Position numbers and translations under genes: made by a program. Positions 38,909 to 50,523 of a stretch of 64,000 bases of DNA are shown here, in pieces. The notes below the pieces were generated by a model. That model was not told where the DNA came from. It worked only from the letters and a program-made list of their open reading frames with translations, and did no database searches. How positions within the stretch are numbered: the stretch's first letter is position 1; each line of letters starts with the position of its first letter. The stretch spans positions 2,202,501-2,266,500 of the forward strand of contig LR746270.1 of assembly GCA_902729315.2 (NCBI GenBank), given 5' to 3'. This DNA comes from Spirodela intermedia. Its lineage: Eukaryota > Streptophyta > Magnoliopsida > Alismatales > Araceae.

Positions 38909-40067
38909 TTAACCTTGGACATTCTTGCCACATGTGTGGCATATTGCAGGTGGAGCAGTCAGAGTAATCAGACTTACTGTGCCCAAGTGGCCAGATTCGC
39001 CACAACTGTAGCAAGACACTAGACTGAGAACAGCATCAACGAAGCTTACACAAGAGAAATGGCCAAACTCCTTGCAAGCATAGCAATGTATCCAAAAAGG
39101 GAATGGAGTCATATGATGGACATTGAAGCCTACCTTTAGGTCTTCCAGTGGGTGGGTAGTCATTCCTACATGACATGACATGGCCCATCTTACTGCATAG
39201 TAGGCATTTGGGTATGAACCATGGTCTCAGCAGTCTTTCACAAGATGTCATCTTCATCTGCATATGGAGCAAGTCTGCTTCTAGAGAGATGCAAGAAGAG
39301 AGATTGAGTTACCAAACATGAGTAAGAACAAGAGAACAAGATGCAACAGGCTGGAAACAAAAGGCCATCAAACCTGTCGGAACTATATTTTGCAACACAG
39401 TAAGTATGACACCATTGTTCTGGCATGAAATCATAACATGATATGATGAACTTATAACAAGTAAAAATTGACAAAATATAACAGAATCTGATAAAAATAT
39501 AAAACCGATTCATCATACCTCCTAAACTGGGAAACTAATCAGCAGTTAATCTATTGAAGAAGAAGAATAAGTGCAAGCACATGCAATAAGAGAATCTCCA
39601 CTCAAGCCAAGCCAAGCATGCAGCCCAAGCCCACGCGGTTCCAAGAAGAACCCTCAACAGAGGTGCGTGAACAGGGAGAGTGGAGCAATGGAGTTGGAGA
39701 TGAAGAAGAGAGCATTGCTCTTTTATATCAGTATACATCTTTCTTCGTTGTGGGCAGACATCCTTCTGAGAAAGCAAGGCTTCTTTTCAGGCAACTACAG
39801 CAGCTCTCCAGTCGTCCATTTCTCCATCAAAGTACCACGCGCCACGCTGCGTTACTGTAAAAAAAAAATAACACAACGATTTCAGGCAATCCGATGACGC
39901 AAACTACGACCTTGCGCAAATCCGATGACTGGGTCCAGTTCATTCCAACTCACAAGAAGCTCTCTAGATACAATGTTGTCTAGCGTGTTCTCATCGGGTT
40001 CTTTGACGACAGATTCTGTCGTTTCCATCGCTCCATCTTCAACCTGAACAGTTGCACCAGCCTTCAT
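38909..40067 (-). pseudogene. CCHC zinc-knuckle protein pseudogene
   Basis: Minus-strand remains of a multi-knuckle (C-X2-C-X4-H-X4-C) protein resembling plant ZCCHC7/AIR-type proteins. A first exon starts at ATG 40067 (MKAGATVQVED) and ends VSRELL before a good donor GTGAGT. Then comes RGAWYFDGEMDDW followed by a stop. One knuckle reads CFLRRMSAHNEERC, with arginine in place of the second cysteine. The next (about 39242-39283) has both cysteine pairs and the histidine but two in-frame TGA codons. KCLLCSKMGHVMSCRNDY is intact; a frameshift follows before EDLK. Then CYACKEFGHFSC and CYSCGESGHLGT, and a truncated CHTCGK. An open end from about 38833 to a stop at 38689-38691 (MEIKPESLKNTWKSG) may be its last exon. 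Stops inside domains argue for decay rather than missed introns. Intron traces suggest a duplicated, not retrocopied, gene. Live relatives act in RNA surveillance or RNA binding. Confidence 0.75.
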
Positions 40068-40369
40068 TTAAAAAGCAAGATAATGGCGAAATTAATTCAG
40101 ATGACGCGCGGCTCCCGTTAAGAAGATGACGAAATTTTGAAATGTCGAGGCTTTAATGAAATAAACGATTTCGGTTTATCCTCTGCGTCCTCCTGCTCCC
40201 TTGTAGCTCTGAATGGACTCGGAGGGAGAGAAATAGACAGATATAGAGAGAGAGAATATGGGTAGGGAACTTTGGCAAATCCAAAGACGATGAACAAGAG
40301 AATCAGGTGGTCTTTCTCTGCGTCAGTAGTGAGTTTCTCCACCTGATAATTAAGTCCGTTTTCTGACAG
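40068..40369 (-). other. Upstream flank of the zinc-knuckle pseudogene
   Basis: Would correspond to its leader and promoter. It contains a short GA run near 40233-40253. An open frame on the minus strand here matches nothing known. Confidence 0.35.
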
Positions 40370-42600
40370 TAAGCGATCTCCGACTGCTTGAAGATATATT
40401 CTTTTGGGATGAAATGCAGTTGATTCGACTAGAACATACCAAAGAAGACCTGAATCATGTGTTGTTCATGCAGTTTGGGCTGTAGATTAAAATATCGTGA
40501 AAGAAAATTAACACTAATCTTTTGAGAAATTTAGTGAAAATCTGATTCATCGTAGTCTGAAAGATCGTCAAAGCATTAAAGAGATGGAACAACATTATGA
40601 GAAATTCGTAATGTCGAATATTATGTAGAATATTTATTATTTTATAGACATCTTTCTTCTATATCTAGATCTAATGGTATCCCTATCATAGTTTTAGTGT
40701 GGAAAATATCACCATTCTGTATAATTTTTCAAGAAGCTATTCAACGATTAAAATAAGAAATCGATTTAAAACTATGGCCTTTCTGAGAAAATCTCCAAGT
40801 GACGTCTTTATTTCTTGTGAGTGATGAACTCAAGTATGTGTTGATTGAATGTTAGATAATTTCAGCCTCTGATATTTCACATATAAGCTTCTTGATTTCA
40901 TTCTTCTAGACATATAGGTATTGGAACGGCCTCATGTTAATAGTTTGGAGTTTGGCTCTAATTGGATCACATGATCTACTTCTTGGGCTGGTGGTAGATT
41001 GTTAATATCTATGAATGCATTAGAAAATCAGTATTCGATTTGACTTTCAAAGAGATGGCTTGCTTCTAATTTCATGTCATACCAATTAATAGAGTTCAAC
41101 TAATATCTCCCCCTTCTTAATTAATTTGGACAATGACCTGAAAACAATGCCTCCCATATGACCAAGAGTATCTAGAGTTATAGTTAATTGCTCTAATCCT
41201 AATAATCTAAGATAGAATCTATCATCCGAAATCAAGTTTGATTTTCTTCCTAGGATTTATCGATAAAAGTCTCAATATGACGTCAATCATGACCAAAGGT
41301 AAAATTAATAGATCTTCACTCATGACAAGAGACTACATATCGAATATGAACTCTCCATAGATCCCAAAACCATGCACCTTCTTGTTGGTAACTTGATAAT
41401 GTAGGGTGGTTGCCACTAAAATTCCTAACTCCTTAACAACATCTTGAGATATAAAGTTGTGAAATGCTCCAGTGTCAACGAGCATTGTCATTACTCAATC
41501 ATAAATGTTCTCTTGAAACTTGAGAATATACCTCGGAGATTATATTATTAGCAAGTTGAGGAATAATTCTAGGTTAGTGAATGTTCTTCTTTGATGTTAC
41601 TATCATAAGCATTTTTCGGTCCATTATCAATGTGGTCATCTTCATGAGCAACAAAGATTTATAATTTTCTACAACATTGATATTTTAGAGAGAAATTTTG
41701 ATTACAAGAGAAGCATATGCCTTGGGTGCAAGTTTTCTATGTTGATCAAGTTGTTTGTTGTTGTATCCTAAACACCTTTGTTGTCTCTCCATTGTGTATA
41801 ATATAATTCATGCCCTTTCCATTTATGTATGCTCTAGTCTGATGCAATTGTATCTAGAAATCAGATTTTGGGTCATACCAATGCCCTCAAGACCATTTTT
41901 GTCATTATTCTTTGTCCCAACCATCTAATTTGTCCACATGGTTGACTTCAATCAAATGAGTTTGAGAGGCATATCTCTACTTGGGTATCTTTACATAATC
42001 CTTTGAGGAAAGTATTATCAATGATATGTTCAATGAGACATATTAATCTCAAATTCCTCTCAATATTATGCAAGTGAGCTTTATTATTTAATCTCCAAAA
42101 AAAATTACTAAAGGTGAAGTGTTCTAATAATGGAGTCGTAACTCTTCCAAATATTTAAAAAGTTTGTATGTCTTTTCATTTAAGTGTGACTATGATTCAA
42201 AGATCAATTGCATTGTAATAAGCTTCTAGATTGCCCATAAGTCAATACAACAAGAAGAATCATTTTACATGAAAAACCTATCTTTCTAGGTATTGACCAT
42301 TGAAAATAGACATGTTACACTTCCAAATGACTTGTCATAGCTGAATATAGAGGTTATGAGTCAAAGGGGTAGCCATGGTCAGTATCAGTCAAGATGACTC
42401 AACATGATGAAGGGGTGGTGGCTGCTCATTCTGGGTTGAGTTATTAATATCATCAAGAGAAAGAGTTGGACGATCATGATTGAATTCATCAAGGTCCTCA
42501 AAGATATGTATAAGCAAATCAAGTTGTTGTTTGATGACCAAAAGATCATTGTTTTATTCCAATAAAGTTGCAACATCACGCTCGCTAGAGATCAAGAGGA
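40370..42600 (-). mobile_element. Decayed Ty3/gypsy retrotransposon (gag, protease, reverse transcriptase)
   Basis: Read on the minus strand, a weak gag-like region (about 42100-42600, IFNGQYLE near 42290) is followed by an aspartic protease with LVDTG; DTG lies at 41468-41476, then FHNFISQDVV. Reverse transcriptase follows at about 41000-40380: a LPPAQEVDHVIQLEP-like start, then NRFLILIVE, TLKL-stop-stop-GYH, KDVYK, YEFLIMLFHLFNA and FFHDILIYS. The last is the catalytic box, where gypsy elements have FFDD; the first aspartate is histidine (40494-40505). Stops and frameshifts are frequent. RNase H and integrase are absent and no LTR was identified at either end. Gene order protease then reverse transcriptase and motif style fit Ty3/gypsy. 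Confidence 0.8.
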
Positions 42601-43564
42601 TCTCAACACAGTGTATCAAACTCTTCTAATCTAAATGTTGACTTGTCCAAAAGTCAAGACAAAGAGTTTTGAATTAACTCAAAAGAAGAGACATAGGGAC
42701 TATTGAGACTATCAGAAAATTTGACTATAGTGAGAGACATAGATAGATTGACTTGTTCGAGATGGTCAATCTCCACCTGAAGATACAAGACTCAAAAGGG
42801 GCTGACTTTGTTAATTGACGATTGTCTCCCAATTGGCATGAGACCCTCTTTTATAGTGACTAATAGGCTGTTGACTTTGTGCCCCTTCTTTTCAAGTGGC
42901 AACTACCATTATGTTGTTACCTATGAACATCCATCTCATGTCGTCCGGTGGTCTTCTCCACTTGGCAATTAAGTTCTTGGCCATCTGTAAAAACTTCCTT
43001 GACGATCAGCCCTCACAAAACTAAATTATATAAAGCTCCTCGTTTTTACTAAAATTATACCAAAACCCCCAGAAATCTTGTTTAAAATTAGATTCTATGG
43101 ATATTCCTGGCATGATATGCCCATTGCGTCGGACTTTCGAGAGCTCATCAGCAAATTTAACTAATTGGGGGAGTTTTCAAAGAAACGAGCCGAGCTGTTC
43201 ATTCATCCGATCTATCCTTCCGTTGACCAAGAAAAGGCCGCGCTCCAGAACAGTGGGAGTGTGGGAGTGGTCAGAAAAATCGAATCAAGTACAACGGATT
43301 CCTTCCGGCAGCTTGATCCTCAGAGCACAGAAGAGAGAGCAGACCCCCCCCCTCTTCCCCCAAGAACAGATGAGGAAGAAGGAAGCGGAGGAGGAAGAGG
43401 AGGAAGAAGAGCAGGAGGGAAAGGGAGGAGGAAGAATAGGTGGGAAGAGGAGGAAGAATAGGAGGAAGGAGGGAAGGTCGTCGGAGGCGGATGAAGGGGG
43501 TGGTTGGGTCGGTCTTCTTCCTCAGCGGCGGCGGCGGGGGTGGCGGCGCTCAGGAGGAAGAGGG
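42601..43564. other. Spacer between gypsy remnant and Myb/SANT-like gene
   Basis: AT-rich to about 43100, then increasingly purine-rich with GGA/GAA runs at about 43370-43480. The latter part is probably the 3' UTR of the minus-strand gene. No independent coding signal. Confidence 0.4.
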
Positions 43565-44567
43565 TTACCTGCGGGAGAAGTACTGTTCGAGCCAGTCGCG
43601 TCTCATGGCGGGGCTGCTCCGCAGAAACACGTTGGCCTGCGTGTTGTGGTCCAGCAGGTACCCGTAGGCCTCCATCAGCCATGCCTCCGTGTAGCCCTCG
43701 CACCCCACCACCGCCCCGTGCAGCTCGTCGGCGTGCTCCTTCTTCCTGTCCCTCGCCATCTGCTCCGCCATGTACCCGATCTTCTCCGCCAGCTTCTCCA
43801 GCTTCTCCTCCAGCCTCTCCCTCCTCCTCCACCCCCCCTTCTTCCCCCTCCCCGGCGGCGGCAGCAGCGCCGCCTCCTCCTCCTCCGCCGCCGCGGCTGC
43901 CGACCCCTCCGGCGACTGCCCTTCCTCCATCTCCTCCTCCACCATCACCAGCCCCGCCGCTTCCTCCCCGTTCAGCTCCCCCCGCCGCCGCCGCCGCCGC
44001 CGGCCGCCGTCCTCCGCCGGCGGCTCGCCGGAACCCCTGGAATAGAACCCCGTGGGCTTCTCGTCCCCGCAGATGATCCCCAGCTCCTCGTACATCTCGA
44101 TCGGCTGGTTCACGAACGGCTCCGCCTTCGGATTCGCCTGCGCCTTCAAAACAAGTCAACGATGATGATCCAAAAAAGAAAATGACCGTCTTTTTTGGTG
44201 GGTCGACCTTGATGTACTCGGCGGCGGCGGCGTCGGAGAGGAGGATGGTGTGTGTGGCGGCGTCAAAGGCGTGGGGACCGGCGGCGGCGCGGAGCTTCTT
44301 GATCTCGGCCCAGTTGCGTTTGAGGGTCTTGAAGCGGTTCTCCACGTTGTTGTCGAGGCATTCCTCGCCGAAGCGTTCAGTCACCTGGCGAGCCACGGCG
44401 GCGTAGGCGCGCCGCTTGAAGCCCTTGTCCACCTTCATTCCCAGCGTCGCCTGCTCCACCAGCCCCGCCACCATTACCCGCGTCATGGCCCGCGTCCACT
44501 TGAAGTTCTTGTCCGCCCTCTTCGCCGGCGGCGGCGGCAGCGCCAGCGCCGCCGTCTTCCCCTCCAT
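43565..44567 (-). CDS. Myb/SANT-like DNA-binding domain protein
   Basis: Two exons, 44208-44567 and 43565-44137, with a 70-bp intron; about 310 residues from the ATG at 44567 (MEGKTAALALPPPPAKR). The acceptor GCGCAG|GCG was chosen because it restores the family run YIKANPKAEPF. The N-terminal part is a Myb/SANT-like domain: NFKWTRAMTRVMVAGLVEQ, GFKRRAYAAVARQVTERFG, NNVENRFKTLKRNWAEIKKL. Exon 2 has MYEELGIICGD, a basic/acidic low-complexity centre, a probable coiled coil (RRERLEEKLEKLAEKIGYMA) and a C-terminal helical region (WLMEAYGYLLDHNTQANVFL). This family is related to the DNA-binding protein of PIF/Harbinger transposons and includes tamed host copies. An intact spliced frame and neighbouring normal genes favour a host gene. 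Target and role unknown. Codon use is very GC-rich. Confidence 0.85.
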
Positions 44568-45854
44568 CCTCCTGCTCCAGCAATTCAACGAACAAACTCA
44601 TCACAGACCTGTCGACCCAAGACAGGAATCTTGGATCTCGGTCCCCCTCTGCTGCAGCAGGGTTTTGTTCCCAAGGAGCGCTATTATCAGTGGGGCATGC
44701 TCCAAGGTTTGAGGAGGATCAGAGGGCAAGCATTATATCCGGGAAATACTCTTCTAACGCCATTGAGAGGAGAGAGAAAAGAAGACGTGCCGAGGAAGGA
44801 ACAGAACAAGTACCTCTCTTCTTCTTCTTCTTCTTCTCTGAGGCTTGTTGCTGCCTCTGTCGAGGATTATCCCCCCTAGAGAGAGAAAGAGCGTAGAGAA
44901 AAAGCTTCAACATCCGATCGGAGAAGAGAGATCATCCATAGAAAAGATGGAAATCGAGGCTTCGGATAGAGATTACTGGCTGCGAAATAATCGCCAGGGA
45001 AGGTGGAGGCGGAGGTGGAGGATTTAGCTTCTAGGGTTTTACGCCGGCGTGAGGAGGCGACGGAGAAGGGTGAAGACGAGAGGAAGAGGCTTCGCAGCGG
45101 CTTACGATTCTCAGGGCTTCGGAGGCGCCGCCGGAGGAGTTCGCCGGAGGAACAAGAGGAAAAGCAGGAGGAGATATCCGTGTTTTCCCCCAATCCAAGC
45201 GCTCCGCAGACTCCCCTCGCTAGGGTTTTCGATTTCCGGGGAATCCCCCCCTCTCTTATCCCGCACTCCAAACGTGGCTTGCGCCGGGGGAGAGAAACCC
45301 AAATAATCTCTTGTGATTGGTCCACGTGCCGTCCAGCTCACCTCCAACTGGCCGCCGCATCTGACTCCAGGGAGAGATTCCTCTTTGGCGAAGATTTTAC
45401 ACGGATATTGATATTTTATTATTATATATTCCTCCCATTTTATGACGTCAAAAATACCTTTTTTAGAACATGGTGGCATGCTTATCATCCCAACATTGCC
45501 CAGAATGAGAAGCCTAGCAGAGAGAAGAAGAGGGTTGACTTTGAGCTCAAGGTCTAGCCGTTCTCTGCCTCACGAACGATCGGATTTTTGTGGACCCAGT
45601 TAACAACATCCTCTGTTCTGGTGGAGAAGAAATTATTTCCCCGAGCGTTGACTTTGCTAAAAGACGGAGCAGAATCTCTCTGTTCCATACGAAACCGATC
45701 TATGTCTTCTATACGGATTGATTCCAAAGTCAGTTTCACATGCTCATACGCACTCATGCGTAGATCATCATCAACAACAACAACAACAAGAAAAAGGGCG
45801 TTGACTTGTTCGCAATCTTGATGGGTTTTGCAAGAATAGGCATTTTGATCCCCG
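44568..45854 (-). promoter_or_regulatory. Leader/promoter of Myb/SANT-like gene and 3' region of AMP1-like gene
   Basis: A TTC microsatellite lies at about 44818-44840 and a GC-rich leader-like block at 44990-45300. CACGTG (G-box core) lies at 45323-45328. The stretch from about 45560 to 45854 should be the 3' UTR of the AMP1-like gene. Open frames on both strands at 44876-45557 reflect base composition. Confidence 0.4.
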
Positions 45855-46730
45855 TCAGGCGAGTTCTCTGAGGGCGGCAGCGGCCCTTGAGACGGCTCTG
45901 GCGGCCCGCCATACCTCGCGCTGCACCGCCTTCCACGTTTCTTCCTCTCCCCGAGCACCGGGGATCTCAGAGAGGGCGTCGGCTATGCCGGGAAAGAAGG
46001 GAAACCCGCTCTCCGAGTCCGCTGGAGGCGAATATATCTGCGCCGCCATCCCACCGAAAAAGAACCAGAAGAAGAATCAGCTCAAAAATGGATCATTCAT
46101 CCCGAGATGGGCAAATCCATCATCTCACCAGGTGCTTGAACCACGGCCTCCCCCTCAGCCCCTCCGCCGCCAGGAAGCCTCTTTCGGCGAGCATTAGCCG
46201 ATCGTTGAGAGCCCGCCTCCTCAGCTCCCCCCATGCGTCCACCTTCTCTTCCACCCGCAACCTCTGCACAGACAGGGACAGGCAGAAAGTAAGTGACCAT
46301 CCATCCATCCATCCGTCCCATGAAGGTCAAACATCTACCCTAATCTCAGAGGCAGCAGCAAGACTAGAACAAGCACAAGTCTTCAGGCATGAAGATACTG
46401 GAACCATAGCCAGCAAGGACGAGCTGCTTAACTTGTCCTTCCTCCTGTGCTTCACTTGCAGAGGCGACAAGCTCGCAGAGTGATGCGTTCATGGGCTGCA
46501 TGGTTACAGCGTCACCCAGCAAGGACGACATGGCAGACGAATGCTCCTGTGAAACGTGAGATGGATGACACAGACCCGGAGAGTGAGTCAGATTAGGAAA
46601 TCTGACCCTCTGAAATCGGCATGAGAGTTACCTGCAACTGAGCCGCATAGGAGAGGTAGTCAAAAGGGATGATCTGGTCATCTGCCAGATGAAGAGCCAC
46701 GAGTCCCCAAATCTCTGCGACTGTGTTCAT

Positions 46731-46763
<33 letters not shown>

Positions 46764-47058
46764 CAGAAGTAATTAGCCCTTAATGATTGGCCAATAAAAA
46801 CGGAAAATTGGCTTGAAGAATAATCAAGACCTCCTTTGTGGGATGAGAGGAAACAGGGAGCTAAGAACCCATCTGCCACCAGAAAGATCCGTACTTTTTT
46901 GTCAAGATTCGACCAGATCGTTCTCAATTCACGATTCCCCACTTTTCAGATTTCGTTGAATTAATTGCAGATTATTCCCAATTCATGAAATCGCCGAGAT
47001 TTCGTTGAGATGGCACATTGAGGATGAAAACTGCATACTTAAGAACTTATTTTTGGCG

Positions 47059-47092
<34 letters not shown>

Positions 47093-50000
47093 GATGATTA
47101 CCCACATCTTGCATGTAACCTCTAATCAGTTAGATGCAGGATCCACCTGACATAAAATGAAATCAATAAAGTTTTCAAATTAATAAAATTTGGTCCGGCA
47201 TGCTCAAGATTGATTATGTTAGACGACAGCAAGGTTCTGAGCCCGAGTTCAACTCAAGAAGGGTCTCAATTTTCTGAATGTCACGAGTCAACTGCACTTA
47301 ACTGTGGTTGGAGATACATATTGGAATTTCGGCGGATTACAAAGACCATTCACCATGACAATGAATATATCGTTCATTAAACGGCACAACTTGATCGCAT
47401 CCAACTTTGGGTAATATAATTCGCTTTATGTCTTATTCTTCATGATAATACAGCGTTAAATATGTTTCTGGCACTCATAAAACACCATCACTAATGTCGT
47501 CCGAAAAAAAAATGAGATGATGGTTTGCGTCAATATTTGACCAGATATTCATACCATGATGAACAAAAAAACATAATTTTTCCACTTATAACGGAAAATA
47601 AATAAATATATGTGGTGCATAAAAAATCTGTCATTCAACATGATATTAGTGTCGATCCCAGAATGATTCACACCAAATCTAGAACCTGAGAAAGAACATG
47701 AACTATGAGATCATGTCTTATTTCTCTGTAATCCACCATAATTTACTCCAATTGCCATGCTGTGTAGACATTTTTAGTAAAGAACTGCACCTCATAAATC
47801 AACAAAATAGAAGGAAAAAAAAAAAAACTAACCTGCCACATGTCGGTGAAAGGAAGGATCCCCATGTTTTTTCATCCAGTCATAAGAATCAAAAACAGTA
47901 TGGTAGACTGGATAATCTGGCAAAGAAACCAGCATCAGTGTCCACTGAGATAATCATGCATGAGCAAAAGCATAAGCTTTTACTATAAATAGAGAAAACA
48001 TGAGCAATAAACTGCGCTGTCAGTCTGATAAACATGACCAAGGCTTTTAGCCTTGGTCCGAATGCAATGCTGCATACCTTTTCCGAAATACATGTCAAGA
48101 GATGGCACCCCAGCATGATGAAGAAAGGAGGTGAAATCTGAATCCGCCCTGCCAAGCCTCCCGATCTGCAGTGACATCTCAGAAGATTTCTCAGATTTCT
48201 CAGACTGCAAGTGTTTGGATGAGCTCCAAACCAAAAGCATGGAAAGGAGAACTATAAAAGCCCACATTGTTGAATGATGAAAAAAATAGAATTGGATCTT
48301 GATTTTTTCCACGAATATGCACCGAAAAAGGAGAGCATATAATGCTAATTATAGCTAATATACCAAAGTAAATGCCTTATAAAAAATAAGGCTGCTTGTC
48401 CGGGAAAAGAGGATTGTGATCTTACTTCAGCTCTTCTGTTTGCCTCCGTCCAGGTCTGATACACAGTCATGCTATCAAAGTCCGGATCCTTGACCTGAAA
48501 CATAAGCTCACTCAGCAGAAGCTCGTCTTCTCCATCAAGCCGAGGCAGTCTTCAGAATTATGGAAGATACTAGTTTGCATGGCACCCGCTTGATGATTCC
48601 CATATTAGTCTTTGCGAGTTGACAGGTTGACCACAGAAATTCTTCCGTGTCATGGCTACTGATAGATATCTTGCTTTATATGGTCGGAAAATGATATCGA
48701 AGGCACAGATAAACTGTTTCGGGTAGAAACATGGCGGTGCAAGCTTATAAAAAGGGTGGGTGGAAGGCCATCCCTCCTGGTCACAAGGTTACCTTCTTTG
48801 TGACGCCGACCAGAAGCCTGTCCAGCTGGGGAGTTCCGCTGGCGAAGAACCCGGGCCCCTGAACCGCGCAGTCCACGTTGAGGTACGCCACGGCCTTGGA
48901 CTGCAGGAGTCCAAGGTGCTCCTCGACCCATTCGGTGGATCCAATCTGACACAGTTCAAGATCCCATGATTTTGGAGCTCAAATTCTGGTCACAATGCCA
49001 ATATGGATGATGATGATGACGATGATGCTGATGAGGAGGAGGAAGAAGAAGAAGACGAGGAGGAGGAGGAAGACGACGATGACGACGAAGGTGGAGGAGG
49101 AGGAAGAGGAGGAGGAGCAGGAAGAAGAAGAAGAAGTGCACCATTCCGAATTCCTCGGCATCCCAACTGCAGAGGACTATCGTCCTCCTCGGCCGCCACC
49201 CTTCGCGGAGCAAGAGGCCAAGCCGGCGGGCGACCTCTAGGAGGGCGGCGGTGCCGCTATTGGGGTCAACGGCCCCGTAAGTCCACGCATCCCTGTGGTT
49301 CCCCAGCAGTACGTACCGGTCCGGCTCCAACTCCCCGGTAATCACTCCCACCACGTTCCTGATGGTCTCCATCTCACTCACTCCCTGAAGCAGCGAGAAG
49401 AAATGGGCATCAAAAAGCTCGGAGCTTTCAGACATAGCGGAGCGATCTCCGTGCTGGCGCTTACCTCGTAGGTGAAGTTGACGAGGACAGAACCGCCGCC
49501 GACTCCGCCGACGCCGCCCACTTGCATCCCCCGAGGGAGGTGGCGCCGCCACTCCTCCGGCAGCGGCGGCCCGCCCATCGCCCGTAGGATCTCCTCCGCC
49601 GCCGCCGCCGGGACCGGCAGCGAGGGCACCGCCGGAAACCGCCGCTGTACTTCCCCGTCATTTACGCCGAGCCTCTCTACACTGTCGTCGGCCGCCGCTG
49701 GCCACCCCGGAGTCAGCGGATCCCCGGGCCCACCCAGCAGAACCGTACCCCTCTCCACGCCGAGCTCGGCCCCGAAGACGACGACAGCGGCGCCGCCATG
49801 CTCCGCCGCCCGCTGCACCACCGCTCCCCGGTATCCTCCCCCGCGGCGGACCACCACCACGCACCCCCTCACCTCCACCCCCATCGCAGCGAGCCTCTGA
49901 TAGTCCTCCCGCCGGCCGTAGTTGGCGTAGACCGGAGGCGCTGCCGCCGAGCCTGAGGGGGAGTACCCGTGGTAGGGGCGCATCACCCCGCCGCCGGCGG

Positions 50001-50523
50001 GCTCCAACAGGTCGAGTTGCTGGAGGACGTTGCCACCGGCGAGGAGAGAGAGAGAGGAGCGGACTGGGTAGGAGAGGAGGACGCGATATTCACTGTCTTG
50101 AGCTCGGAGACCGGAGTTTTGAAAGTGTTGCAGGACGTAGGAAGCGGCGGAGATGGCGGAGGGGGTACCGGCGAGGTGAGGGCCGAGAGTAAGCTCCCTG
50201 AGATGGGCGGAGATGCTATCGTTGGCGGCGGCACCGCCGCGAGGGTCTTTGCCAGCGAGGAAGAACCGGCGAAAATGATCCGCTTTACCACCGGTTGCAC
50301 CCTGGCTGTTTACCGGCGGCGGCGCCAGGGGCTCGCCGTAGCTTCTGTGGCGGTGCAGGGAGAGCTGGTGGTGGTGGAGGAGGAAGAAGAAGGAGAGGAG
50401 AGAGAGGAGAGAGAGGACGAGGAGGGAAGGGACGGTGAAGGGCGAGGAGATGAGGACCCCCTGGCAGAAGTGCTTCGCCGTCGGCCGCGGCAACCGAGGC
50501 GGCGGCGGCGGTGAAGATGACAT
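45855..50523 (-). CDS. AMP1: AMP1-type glutamate carboxypeptidase (M28 family)
   Basis: Ten exons, minus strand: 49465-50523, 49142-49384, 48793-48945, 48426-48494, 48078-48165, 47833-47916, 46632-46720, 46433-46546, 46129-46263, 45855-46037. All join in frame to 738 residues, close to the roughly 706 of Arabidopsis AMP1. Start is ATG 50523 ([11 protein letters not shown]); a longer frame upstream begins with GTG and is not used. A hydrophobic signal anchor ([19 protein letters not shown]) precedes the protease-associated region in exon 1. The metal site is complete by comparison with glutamate carboxypeptidase [38 protein letters not shown] and [13 protein letters not shown] transferrin-receptor-like dimerisation region follows ([24 protein letters not shown]). 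AMP1 sits in the ER membrane and limits meristem size and affects microRNA-directed translation repression; its substrate is not settled. It may be AMP1 itself or the LAMP1 paralogue. Confidence 0.95.
46733..46760. repeat. GA microsatellite next to an AMP1-like splice acceptor
   Basis: About 14 GA units (CT in the mRNA sense) lie 12 bases upstream of the exon 7 acceptor, so they form its polypyrimidine tract. Confidence 0.9.
47059..47092. repeat. AAT trinucleotide microsatellite in AMP1-like intron 6
   Basis: About eleven perfect ATA/AAT units within the 1.1-kb intron. Confidence 0.95.
48999..49136. repeat. Compound GAT/GAG/GAA repeat filling AMP1-like intron 2
   Basis: Intron 2 (48946-49141) consists largely of GAT, GAC, GAG and GAA triplets on the plus strand, TTC/CTC-rich in the mRNA sense. 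It gives an open plus-strand frame coding almost only Asp and Glu; this is composition, not a gene. Donor ATG|GTGCAC and acceptor GTCAG|ATTGG flank it and restore the family sequence EEFGMIGSTEW. Confidence 0.9.

Noticed and set aside
43097-44185. Long plus-strand open frame (362 codons) over the Myb/SANT-like gene
   Set aside because: Runs of Pro, Arg and Leu antisense to a GC-rich coding exon; no domain. The minus strand carries the recognisable protein.
44876-45325. Minus-strand 149-codon open frame upstream of the Myb/SANT-like gene
   Set aside because: Ser/Arg-rich, no homology recognised, placed where a leader is expected.
49003-49341. Plus-strand open frame coding a long Asp/Glu run
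   Set aside because: It is the triplet repeat in AMP1-like intron 2 read in the other direction.
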